Source of the DNA: Caulobacter vibrioides
Lineage (GTDB): Bacteria; Pseudomonadota; Alphaproteobacteria; Caulobacterales; Caulobacteraceae
Direction: 5' to 3'
NCBI RefSeq assembly: GCF_002310375.3
Contig: NZ_CP023315.3
Coordinates: forward strand, 2,666,001-2,730,000
DNA length: 64,000 bases
Shown in pieces: positions 50,642 to 57,701 of this stretch. A program made the position numbers and the translations under genes. The notes below the pieces were generated by a model, which was not told where the DNA came from, did not search any database, and saw only the letters and a program-made list of their open reading frames with translations. Within the stretch, counting starts at the first letter, position 1, and every line of letters starts with the position of its first letter.

Positions 50642-51376
50642 TCAGATATCCCCACCCACGTTCGGCGCGACACCGGGCGCCCGCGCGACGTGGATGCCGC
50701 ACTCGGTCTTTTCCTGGCCCGCCCAACGCCCGGATCGTCCGTCGTCGGAAGGCTGCGTGCACGGCCAGCAGCCGACCGAGGCATAGCCCTGGGCGACCAG
50801 CGGGTGGGCCGGCAGGTCGTGCTCGGCGACATGGGCGTCGAGCTCGGCCTTGGACCAGTTGGCCAGCGGGTTGAACTTGATCTTGCCGTCGGCCTCTTCG
50901 ACCACTGGCAGGCTCAGGCGATCGCCGCCGTGGAAGCGCTTGCGACCGGTGATCCAGGCGTCGAAGCCGCCCAACGCTCGATCCAGCGGCAGAACCTTGC
51001 GAATGTGGCAGCAGCCGTCGACGCTGGTCCGCCAGAGGTCGGAACTGGGATCCTGGGTCGCCAGGTCCGCGAAAGCCGGTCGCAGATCGCGGACATCGGT
51101 CAGGCCAAACTGAGCGGCGAGATTTTTGCGATAGTCCAGCGTCTGACCAAACAGCATGCCGGTGTCGAGGAACAGAACCGGCAGGCTGGGCGAGACACGC
51201 GACGCCAGATGCAGCAGCACCGCCGACTCCGCGCCGAACGACGACACCAGCGCCAGCTTGTCGCCGAAATGGTCATGAGCCGCGCGGAGGATCGCGCTGG
51301 GATGGGCGTCGCGCAGCTCGGCGTCCAGCCGGGCGGCAAGGCCTGGAGCCGTCGCGCTCGTCTGGTCGTAGGCCAC
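50642..51376 (-). CDS. cysH: Adenylyl-sulfate/phosphoadenylyl-sulfate reductase
   Basis: 244 residues with a GTG start at 51376 overlapping the DUF934 stop by one base. It has the motif SSFGAESAVLLHL (PP-loop), the Fe-S ligands in DGCCHIRK and GCWPC, and the catalytic Cys in KTECGIH near the C-terminus. The paired CC...CxxC motif means it carries a 4Fe-4S cluster and probably prefers APS, the type usual in alphaproteobacteria. It reduces (P)APS to sulfite. Last gene of the cys operon. Confidence 0.94.
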   Translation of the reverse strand: MAYDQTSATAPGLAARLDAELRDAHPSAILRAAHDHFGDKLALVSSFGAESAVLLHLASRVSPSLPVLFLDTGMLFGQTLDYRKNLAAQFGLTDVRDLRPAFADLATQDPSSDLWRTSVDGCCHIRKVLPLDRALGGFDAWITGRKRFHGGDRLSLPVVEEADGKIKFNPLANWSKAELDAHVAEHDLPAHPLVAQGYASVGCWPCTQPSDDGRSGRWAGQEKTECGIHVARAPGVAPNVGGDI

Positions 51377-51882
51377 TAGACCGCCCTCTCATCCAGCGCG
51401 ATCGGGCGATCGTCAGCCGCGCGCTGATAGACGTGCCGGAAGCGGTTGGCCGCCTTGGTCAGCACGTCTGGCGTCGCGCCATCGGCGGGTTCGAACGCGT
51501 CGAAGCCGCAGCGGACCATGAAGCCCGCCTGCTCCTGCAGCACATCGCCCACGGCGCGGATCTGACCCTGATAGCCGAACCGCTCGCGCAGCAGACGCGC
51601 CGAGGTATAGGCGCGACCGTCGCGGAACTTCGGAAAGGCCAGGGCCACCACCGCGATGCGCGCCAGGTCATAGGCCAAGACCTCGACCTCCTGGTCGGGC
51701 TCGATCCGCACGCCGACGCGACGGCTGTTGGAGGCCAGCAGCGCGTCGCCCTCGGCCTGGAAACGGGCCAAGGACAGGATCACGTCGCCGCCGGGCGGGA
51801 TCGCGTCCTCGTCGGTCAGGGCGGTGAAGGCGTCCTCGGTCCAGCGGGCCTGTCCGTCAACGAGCTCAATCAGCTTGGGCAT
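51376..51882 (-). CDS. DUF934 family protein, sulfite-reduction accessory
   Basis: 168 residues. Conserved DUF934 elements are GGDVILSLARFQAEGDALL, VGVRIEPDQEVEVLAYDLARIAVVALAFPKFRDGRAYTSARLLRERFGYQGQIRAVGDVLQEQAGFMVRCGFDAFE. DUF934 genes are almost always found between cysI and cysH; they have been proposed to assist sulfite reductase, but the activity is not established. AAGGAGG lies inside the cysI end (17-bp overlap), so translation is coupled. Confidence 0.9.
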   Translation of the reverse strand: MPKLIELVDGQARWTEDAFTALTDEDAIPPGGDVILSLARFQAEGDALLASNSRRVGVRIEPDQEVEVLAYDLARIAVVALAFPKFRDGRAYTSARLLRERFGYQGQIRAVGDVLQEQAGFMVRCGFDAFEPADGATPDVLTKAANRFRHVYQRAADDRPIALDERAV

Positions 51883-53524
51883 AGACCGCCTCCTTGAAGG
51901 GCTCGAGACCGACCCGGCGATAGGTGTCGAGGAAACGCTCGCCGTCGTTTCGGACGTTGAGATAGGCCCCGACCAGCTGATCGACCGCCGTGGCGACCTT
52001 GTCGGCCGGAAGCGCCGGCCCCAGGATCTTGCCGATCGAGGCGTCTTCGGCGCCCGAGCCGCCCAGCGAAAGCTGGTAGAACTCCTCGCCCTTCTTATCG
52101 ACGCCCAGGATGCCGATATGGGCCACGTGGTGGTGACCGCAGGCGTTGATGCAGCCGCTGATCTTGATCTTCAGCTCGCCGACCTTTTCGGCGCGATCCA
52201 GGTCCGCAAACTGCCGCGCGATGTCCTGCGCGACCGGAATGGCGCGGGCGTTGGCCAGGGCGCAATAGTCGAGGCCCGGGCAGGCGATGATGTCGCTGAC
52301 GAGGTCGATGTTCGGCGTGGCGAGGCCGGACGTCTGCAGCGTCGCGAACACCGTCGGCAAGTCGTCCAGCTTGACGTGCGGCAGGACGAGGTTCTGCGCA
52401 TGGGTCACGCGCAGGTCGTTCAGGCTGAACTGTTCGGCAAGATCGGCGACCACCTCGAGTTGGTCGGCCGAAGCGTCGCCCGGCGTCTGCTCCTGGGCCT
52501 TCAGCGAGACCTCGACGATCGCATAGCCCGGCTGCTTGTGCGGCTTGACGTTGTTGCGAACGAACCGCGCGAAGGCCGCGTCATTGGCCTTGGCGGTTTC
52601 GAAGGCGTCCGAGCGCGCCGGCAGGGTCTCGAACGGGGTCTTGGCGAAGGCGGCGCGGATGCGGGCCAGTTCTGCGGTCGGCAGGTCGGCGCGGGCGGCG
52701 TCGATCTTGGCCCACTCCTCGTCGACCTGACGGGCGAACTCTTCCGCGCCGAGGGCGGCGACCAGGATCTTGATCCGAGCCTTGTAGATATTGTCTCGCC
52801 GACCGTGGCGATTATAGACGCGCAGAACGGCTTCCAGATAGCTCAGCAGCCGGTCGGTCGGCAGGAACTCTTTGATGGTCGGGCCGACATAGGGCGTGCG
52901 CCCCTGTCCGCCGCCGACGATCACCTCGAAGCCCAGCTGGCCATCGCGGCCCTTGCGCATCAGAAGGCCGATATCGTGGACCTTGGCCGCCGTGCGGTCC
53001 TTGGCCGAGGCGGTGATGGCGATCTTGAACTTGCGCGGCAGGAACGAGAATTCCGGGTGCAGGGTCGACCACTGGCGGATCACCTCGGACCACACGCGCG
53101 GGTCATCGACCTCCTCGGCCGTGGCGCCGGCGTAAGGGTCGGACGTGGTGTTGCGGATGCAGTTGCCGCTGGTCTGGATGGCGTGGAGATCAACCTCGGC
53201 CAGCTTGTCCAGAATCTCGGGCGCGTCCTTCAGCTTGATCCAGTTGAACTGGATGTTCTGCCGCGTGGTGAAGTGGCCATAGCCCTTGTCGTAGTCGCGC
53301 GCGATCTGCGCGAGGCGCCGCGCCTGGACCGGGTTCAATGAGCCGTATGGGATCGCCACCCGCAGCATGTAGGCGTGTAGTTGCAGATAGAGCCCGTTCA
53401 TCAGCCGCAGCGGCTTGAACTGGTCTTCAGTCAGCTCGCCGGAGAGACGGCGGGCGACCTGCCCTCGGAACTCGGCCGAGCGGTCGGCCAGGAATTCCTT
53501 GTCGATGAGATCGTACTGGTACAT
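51866..53524 (-). CDS. cysI: Sulfite reductase hemoprotein (CysI type)
   Basis: 552 residues. It contains the duplicated ferredoxin-like and siroheme domains. The cluster ligands are visible as CPGLDYC (C-x5-C) and SGCINACGHHH (C-x3-C), which bind the 4Fe-4S cluster bridged to siroheme; siroheme-binding Arg/Lys residues lie in NIQFNWI and GRTPY regions. It reduces sulfite to sulfide with six electrons. No flavoprotein cysJ is present nearby, so electrons may come from ferredoxin or another reductase. Central gene of the operon. Confidence 0.94.
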   Translation of the reverse strand: MYQYDLIDKEFLADRSAEFRGQVARRLSGELTEDQFKPLRLMNGLYLQLHAYMLRVAIPYGSLNPVQARRLAQIARDYDKGYGHFTTRQNIQFNWIKLKDAPEILDKLAEVDLHAIQTSGNCIRNTTSDPYAGATAEEVDDPRVWSEVIRQWSTLHPEFSFLPRKFKIAITASAKDRTAAKVHDIGLLMRKGRDGQLGFEVIVGGGQGRTPYVGPTIKEFLPTDRLLSYLEAVLRVYNRHGRRDNIYKARIKILVAALGAEEFARQVDEEWAKIDAARADLPTAELARIRAAFAKTPFETLPARSDAFETAKANDAAFARFVRNNVKPHKQPGYAIVEVSLKAQEQTPGDASADQLEVVADLAEQFSLNDLRVTHAQNLVLPHVKLDDLPTVFATLQTSGLATPNIDLVSDIIACPGLDYCALANARAIPVAQDIARQFADLDRAEKVGELKIKISGCINACGHHHVAHIGILGVDKKGEEFYQLSLGGSGAEDASIGKILGPALPADKVATAVDQLVGAYLNVRNDGERFLDTYRRVGLEPFKEAVYAQAD

Positions 53525-53530
53525 GCCGCC

Positions 53531-53890
53531 CTACTTCCTGCGGATCAGGTCAACGCGACCGGTCGACCGCGCCGCGCCCGCAGCGTGACGCAGCGCCTCG
53601 ACGACGTCGCCGCCCTCGGCCTGCTTGCCGTGCGTGGGCTCATTGGTGGGGCCCAGGGCCCGGATGCGTTCGCGATAGCTGAGCGGCGCCCAGCGACCGT
53701 CGGACTGCACGAGGTCGATCGGATAGACGTCGACCACGACGGTGGGCTGGCCCTTACCGACCGACACGGCGTGCTCGACCGGCGCTTCGGCGTCGAACAG
53801 CTCGGCGTCGCCGAAGCGTTCGACCCACTGGCCTGACTTCCAGAACACGACCTCGCCGTCGATCAGGCGATTGGCGACTACGGCTTTCAT
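53531..53890 (-). CDS. DUF2849 family protein
   Basis: 119 residues: KAVVANRLIDGEVVFWKSGQWVERFGDAELF, then VVVDVYPIDLVQSDGRWAPLSYRERIRALGPTN. DUF2849 is restricted mainly to alphaproteobacterial cys operons and has no known activity. The ATG overlaps the cobA stop (ATGA), and cysI starts six bases after its stop, so it is firmly within the siroheme-sulfite reductase operon. A role in electron supply to or assembly of sulfite reductase is a guess from context. Confidence 0.87.
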   Translation of the reverse strand: MKAVVANRLIDGEVVFWKSGQWVERFGDAELFDAEAPVEHAVSVGKGQPTVVVDVYPIDLVQSDGRWAPLSYRERIRALGPTNEPTHGKQAEGGDVVEALRHAAGAARSTGRVDLIRRK

Positions 53891-54810
53891 TTGAACTCTC
53901 CTGCCCAGCGAAGCGGGGGAGGTGTCAGCTCGCCCATGGGCGAGATGACGGAGGGGGCGCGCTTTGCGGCGAGCGCCCCCTCCACCGCTTCGCGGTCCCC
54001 CTCCCCCGTCAACGGGGGAGGAGATTGAACTTCCGCCATCGCCATGGCCTCGCCCACCATCAGCAGCGCGGGGCCCTTCACGCCTGCGGCGGCTTCGGCC
54101 AAGCCGGACAGGGTCGTCAGAAGCCGACGCTCGTCCGCGCGGCTCGCATTCTCGACGATCAGGGCCGGCGTCGACGCCGCGCGACCGGCCGCGACCAGGC
54201 GTTCGGCGATCAAGGCGGCGGTCGAGACGCCCATATAGACGACGACGGTCTGGTTCGGTCGCGCCAGCGCCACCCAGTCGAGGTCAGGCTCTCCGTGCGC
54301 CGCGTGACCCGTGACGAAGGTCACCGCCTGGGCCGAGCCCCGATGGGTGAGCGGCGCCCCGGCGCCGGCGCTGGCCGCCAGGGCGGCGGTGACGCCCGGC
54401 ACCACATGGCAGTCGACGCCTGCGGCGCGACAGGCCGCCAGCTCCTCGCCGCCGCGACCAAACAGGAACGGATCGCCGCCCTTCAGCCGGACCACGGTCA
54501 GCCCTTCCAGCGCCAGGGCGACCAGCAGTTGGTTGATATCGTCCTGCGGCAAGGTGTGGCGCGACTTGCGCTTGGCGACGTTGATCCGCCGGGCGCGGCT
54601 CGGGGCGAGGTCGAGAATCTCTTCGGACACCAGGCCGTCGTGCACCACGACGTCGGCGGCCCGCAGGGCGTTGAACGCCCGGAACGTCAGCAGGTCCGGA
54701 TCGCCGGGGCCCGCGCCGACAAGCCACACCGCGCCGAGCGGGCGGCCCGCCTGTTTGCCACCGACGACGACAAGTCCGGGCGGGCGATTTCGGGCTGGCT
54801 GGCGGGCCAT
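53887..54810 (-). CDS. cobA: Uroporphyrinogen-III C-methyltransferase (siroheme synthesis) with repeat-encoded tail
   Basis: 307 residues from the ATG at 54810. SUMT landmarks are VWLVGAGPGDPDLLTFRA, VVVHDGLVSEEIL, VRLKGGDPFLFGRGGEELAACRAAGV, VPGVTAALAASAGAGAPLTHRG, TFVTGH and YMGV. It methylates uroporphyrinogen III to precorrin-2, the siroheme precursor needed by CysI. The C-terminal ~42 residues after MVGEAMAMAE are not SUMT-like: they are encoded by an in-frame dispersed palindromic repeat (53899-54023) that ends just before the stop. First gene of the cys operon. Confidence 0.92.
   Translation of the reverse strand: MARQPARNRPPGLVVVGGKQAGRPLGAVWLVGAGPGDPDLLTFRAFNALRAADVVVHDGLVSEEILDLAPSRARRINVAKRKSRHTLPQDDINQLLVALALEGLTVVRLKGGDPFLFGRGGEELAACRAAGVDCHVVPGVTAALAASAGAGAPLTHRGSAQAVTFVTGHAAHGEPDLDWVALARPNQTVVVYMGVSTAALIAERLVAAGRAASTPALIVENASRADERRLLTTLSGLAEAAAGVKGPALLMVGEAMAMAEVQSPPPLTGEGDREAVEGALAAKRAPSVISPMGELTPPPLRWAGEFK
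53899..54023. repeat. CCTCCCCC-family palindromic repeat inside cobA
   Basis: A diverged copy of the repeat at 50521-50635: AGCGGGGGAGGTGTC at one end, GACGGAGGGGG in the middle, and CTCCCCCGT-CA-ACGGGGGAG (54001-54020) at the other end. The whole element is read in frame on the minus strand as the last residues of CobA, and it leaves the overlapping start of the DUF2849 gene intact. Confidence 0.75.
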
Positions 54811-54995
54811 GGGTTTAGAACCTCTATCAGGCCGCTTGGAATAAAGCGCTGGAACGCAAGGCGGGGTCATCCCTAAGGACAACCCCGCTCGCACGCGCCG
54901 ACGAAAAGGGCCAATCCGCCAGCGAACGCTTGCAAACTCAGGCCGGAGGGGCCAATTCGCAAACAAGGACTTCTGCCGGGGCGTTCAGGAAAACT
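54811..54995. promoter_or_regulatory. Divergent promoter region of the cys operon and LysR gene
   Basis: 185 bp between cobA (minus) and the LysR-type gene (plus). TTGCAAAC and TCGCAAAC occur about 30 bp apart near 54930-54960 as a direct repeat and might be LysR contacts. I see no SAM or other riboswitch core. AAGGGCC-type GC tracts are common and uninformative. Confidence 0.35.
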
Positions 54996-55952
54996 ATGGA
55001 AAGACCGACCGAGCGCCGTCGCCTGCCGCCGCTGAACGCCCTTCGCGCGTTCGAGGCCGCCGCGCGCCATTTGAACTTCAGCCGGGCGGCGGACGAGCTG
55101 TCGGTGACCCCTGGCGCGGTCAGCCAACAGATCCAGAACCTGGAAGACTATGTCGGCGCGGCGCTCTTCAAGCGCACGCCCAAGGGCCTGCTGCTGACCG
55201 ACGCGGCGCAGACCGCCCTACCCGCCCTTCGCGAAGCGTTCGATCGCTTGGCCGAAGCCGCCAGCCTGCTCACCGCCGCCGTGGATGGCCGCCGCCTGAC
55301 CCTGACCGCCGCGCCCTCGTTCGCAGCCAAATGGCTGGTGCCGCGCCTGGGCAAGTTCGAGCAGGCCCATCCGCAGGTCGACGTCTGGCTGTCGGCGGGC
55401 ATGGAGGTGGTGGACTTCGCCACCGGCGAGGTCGACATGGCCATCCGCTACGGCTCGGGTCGCTATCCGGGCCTGGAGGTCATCCGCCTGCTGCACGAGA
55501 CCGTCGTCCCGGTCGCCAGCCCCGACCTGCTGGAGCAGAACGCCCTGGAGCGCCCCGAGGACCTGCAGCATCATATCCTGCTGCACGACGGCTCGCCCGA
55601 CGCCGATGACAGCTGCCCGGACTGGGCGATGTGGCTGGCCGCGCGCGGGATCAAGGGCGTCGACGGCGCGCGGGGACCCCGCTTCAACCAGTCCAGCCTG
55701 GTGATTGAGGCCGCCGCCAACGGCCGGGGCATCGCCCTGGCCAAGCGCACCCTGGCCCAGGCCGATCTCGACTCCGGACGCCTGGTCATCCCGTTCGAGG
55801 CGTCCACAGCCGTCGACTTCGCCTACTATGTGGTTCACCCCAAGGCGAAGGGTCGACTGCCGCAGGTGAAGGCCTTCGTGAACTGGCTGAAGGCGGAAGC
55901 CGAGGCGCACGAGGCGGCGCTGCGCACCCTGGACAACGGCGCGGGCATCTGA
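54996..55952 (+). CDS. LysR-family transcriptional regulator (GcvA-like)
   Basis: 318 residues from the ATG at 54996. The N-terminal HTH RLPPLNALRAFEAAARHLNFSRAADELSVTPGAVSQQIQNLEDYVG is the GcvA-subgroup consensus. The periplasmic-binding-like effector domain follows (LTLTAAPSFAAKWLVPRLGKF, VDMAIRYGSGRYPGLEVI, IALAKRTLAQADLDSGRLV). It is divergent from the cobA-cys operon, which is the classical position for a regulator of that operon, although GcvA-type proteins are not the usual CysB class. The effector is unknown. Confidence 0.9.
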   Translation: MERPTERRRLPPLNALRAFEAAARHLNFSRAADELSVTPGAVSQQIQNLEDYVGAALFKRTPKGLLLTDAAQTALPALREAFDRLAEAASLLTAAVDGRRLTLTAAPSFAAKWLVPRLGKFEQAHPQVDVWLSAGMEVVDFATGEVDMAIRYGSGRYPGLEVIRLLHETVVPVASPDLLEQNALERPEDLQHHILLHDGSPDADDSCPDWAMWLAARGIKGVDGARGPRFNQSSLVIEAAANGRGIALAKRTLAQADLDSGRLVIPFEASTAVDFAYYVVHPKAKGRLPQVKAFVNWLKAEAEAHEAALRTLDNGAGI

Positions 55953-56011
55953 CGGTGGAATCGTCAGGTTTTGGGATGGTCCGACCGCCCCAAAACCGCT
56001 TAAAGGGGCGC

Positions 56012-56341
56012 ATGAAAACGACGACTCTCACGGTCGATGAGCGCCTCGCGCCCGCCGACTGCCAGACCATGGTCGATGTGCGCCGGGGCGTTGACGCCCT
56101 GGACCGGGCCCTGGTCCAGCTCCTGACCGAGCGTCAGGGCTACATGGACGCAGCGGCGCGCATCAAGGCCGACCGCAACAAGGTCTTCGACCGGGCGCGG
56201 ATCGAGGATGTGGTGGAAAAGGTCAAGGGCGCCGCTCGCGAAGCCGGCCTGTCCGAAGCGATCGCCGAGCCCGTTTGGCGCACGCTAATCGACCGCTGCA
56301 TCGCCTATGAATACGACAGCTGGGATCGGACGAAGGGGTGA
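56012..56341 (+). CDS. Chorismate mutase (AroQ type)
   Basis: 109 residues. An all-helical AroQ domain: MVDVRRGVDALDRALVQLLTERQGYMDAAARIKADRN with the substrate-binding Arg and Asp residues, FDRARIEDVVEKVKGAA, and PVWRTLIDRCIAYEY. It converts chorismate to prephenate; small proteins of this class may instead act as isochorismate-pyruvate lyases. There is no signal peptide. It follows the LysR gene by 59 bp in the same direction; co-transcription is possible but not required. Confidence 0.85.
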   Translation: MKTTTLTVDERLAPADCQTMVDVRRGVDALDRALVQLLTERQGYMDAAARIKADRNKVFDRARIEDVVEKVKGAAREAGLSEAIAEPVWRTLIDRCIAYEYDSWDRTKG

Positions 56342-56350
56342 GCCCCTGTG

Positions 56351-56468
56351 CCCTCTCCCCTTGCGGGAGAGGGTGGTCCGCAGGACCGGGTGAGGGGTCG
56401 CAAGGGCGACGCCGAGAGACCCCTCATCCGTCAGCTGCGCTGACACCTTCTCCCGCAAGGGGAGAAGG
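56351..56468. repeat. Dispersed palindromic repeat, CCCTCTCCC family
   Basis: The left arm at 56351-56373 (CCCTCTCCCCTTGCGGGAGA core) and right arm at 56446-56468 (TTCTCCCGCAAGGGGAGAAG core) are near-inverse. Inner arms TGAGGGGTC (56391-56399) and GACCCCTCA (56419-56427) also pair. It is a different family from the CCTCCCCC repeats and lies between convergent genes, where it could form a long transcript hairpin. Confidence 0.8.
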
Positions 56469-56476
56469 ACGCTAAA

Positions 56477-57304
56477 CTAGTTCCCGTCGATCATCCGACC
56501 AAAGCCGCCCAGGATCGAGCCCTCGCCCTGATTGCCGCCCTGGTGGTTGGCCGCCTGCAGCATGCGGCCGGCCAGGCGCGCGAACGGCAGGGATTGGATC
56601 CAGACCTTACCGGGACCCCGCACGCGGGCGAAGAACAGGCCTTCGCCGCCGAACAGCACGCTCTTCACGCCGCCGGCCATGACGAGGTCGAAGTCGACAT
56701 CCGGCGTATAGGCGGCCAGACAGCCCGTATCGATGTGCAGTTCCTCGCCCGGCGCCAGGGTGCGCTCGACCAGCGTTCCGCCCATCTGGACGAACACCCA
56801 GCCGTCGCCTTCCAGCCGCTGCATGATGAAGCCTTCGCCGCCGAACAGGCCGGTCATCATCCGCTTCTGGAAGTGAAGGCCGATCGAGACGCCGCGCGCG
56901 GCCGCCAGGAAGCTGTCCTTCTGGCAGATCAGCGTCCCGCCCAGTTGCCCCAGGTTCAGCGGCAGGATGGTGCCGGGAGTCGGCGAGGCGAACGCTACAC
57001 GCGCCTTGCCCGTCCCGTGGTGCGTGAAGACGGTCGTGAACAGGCTTTCGCCGGTGATCAGACGCTTGCCCGCGCCCAGCAGCTTGCCCATGAAGCCACC
57101 GCCCTGGTCGGCGGCGCCGTCCCCGAACACCGTGGTCATCTGCACTGTGGCGTCCTTCCAGACGAAGGCGCCGGCTTCAGCCACCGCGCTTTCGCCCGGG
57201 TCGAGCTCGATCTCGACGAACTGCAGATCCTCGCCCTTGATCTCGAAGTCGATGTCGTCAGCGACGTTGGCGTTCCGCTGGTGGCTCCAGGGGCTGGTAG
57301 GCAT
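56477..57304 (-). CDS. TIGR00266/AIM24 family protein
   Basis: 275 residues. A Gly-rich beta-helical/tubby-like fold: FEIKGEDLQFVEIELDPGESAVAEAGAFVWKD, RLITGESLFTTVFTHHGTGKARVAFASPTPGTILPLNL, SFLAAARGVSIGL, IDTGCLAAYTPDVDFDL, SVLFGGEGLFFARVRGPGKVWIQSLPF. Bacterial members have no fixed function; the mitochondrial relative AIM24 affects membrane organisation. AGGAG precedes the ATG at 57304. It is divergent from the TonB receptor across a 397-bp region. Confidence 0.87.
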   Translation of the reverse strand: MPTSPWSHQRNANVADDIDFEIKGEDLQFVEIELDPGESAVAEAGAFVWKDATVQMTTVFGDGAADQGGGFMGKLLGAGKRLITGESLFTTVFTHHGTGKARVAFASPTPGTILPLNLGQLGGTLICQKDSFLAAARGVSIGLHFQKRMMTGLFGGEGFIMQRLEGDGWVFVQMGGTLVERTLAPGEELHIDTGCLAAYTPDVDFDLVMAGGVKSVLFGGEGLFFARVRGPGKVWIQSLPFARLAGRMLQAANHQGGNQGEGSILGGFGRMIDGN

Positions 57305-57423
57305 GAAAGACTCCTGATGTCAGAGCCACTCTTCTAGCCGCGACTGCGCCGTCTCGCCAATTACGCTTCCTTTATCCGGCGATCCGCCGATGGGGGCGTC
57401 CGGTCAAACCGCACCTTGGTATC

Positions 57424-57625
57424 TGGTCATACCATTGGTCGGATAAATCAACGTCAAAGTACGCTCCGTATTGGCGACTCAAGTGCGCGACGCCGAGGCG
57501 ACAGGGTGGTTTGATCGCCGCTGAAAGTCGGCAGGGCAGGCCGGTTGGGGCGAACATCGCCAGAAGACGCGCCAACTGTTTGGCCTGACCAGGTGAACGA
57601 CGACCTCAACAAAGTGGCATTACCA
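57424..57625. promoter_or_regulatory. Cluster of TGG-N5-CCA operator-like sites upstream of a TonB receptor
   Basis: The 397-bp gap 57305-57701 holds three 11-bp sites: TGGTCATACCA (57424-57434), TGGCCTGACCA (57581-57591) and TGGCATTACCA (57615-57625). The first is a perfect TGGT-N3-ACCA, the FadR/GntR-type operator shape; the others differ at one arm base. TGGTCGGATAAATCA (57436-57450) recurs as TGGTCGGATAAGTCA (57647-57661). No gene is seen in the gap. Together they suggest a ligand-responsive repressor controlling the receptor; the regulator is not in the window. Confidence 0.5.
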
Positions 57626-57629
57626 ATTC

Positions 57630-57658
57630 TTGACAACGCAGCGAACTGGTCGGATAAG
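57630..57658 (+). promoter_or_regulatory. Candidate promoter of the TonB receptor gene
   Basis: TTGACA (57630-57635), 17-bp spacer, GATAAG (57653-57658). The -35 is perfect and the -10 moderate. It overlaps the second TGGTCGGATAA copy and follows one operator-like site by 4 bp. The start codon lies 44 bp further. Confidence 0.5.
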
Positions 57659-57701
57659 TCACCCAAGGGCGCCAGGTCAGTGCGCCGGGGGAGGCATTCT
57701 C

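Noticed and set aside
54811..54995. SAM or other riboswitch upstream of the cys operon
   Set aside because: No conserved aptamer core or expected stem arrangement could be recognised.
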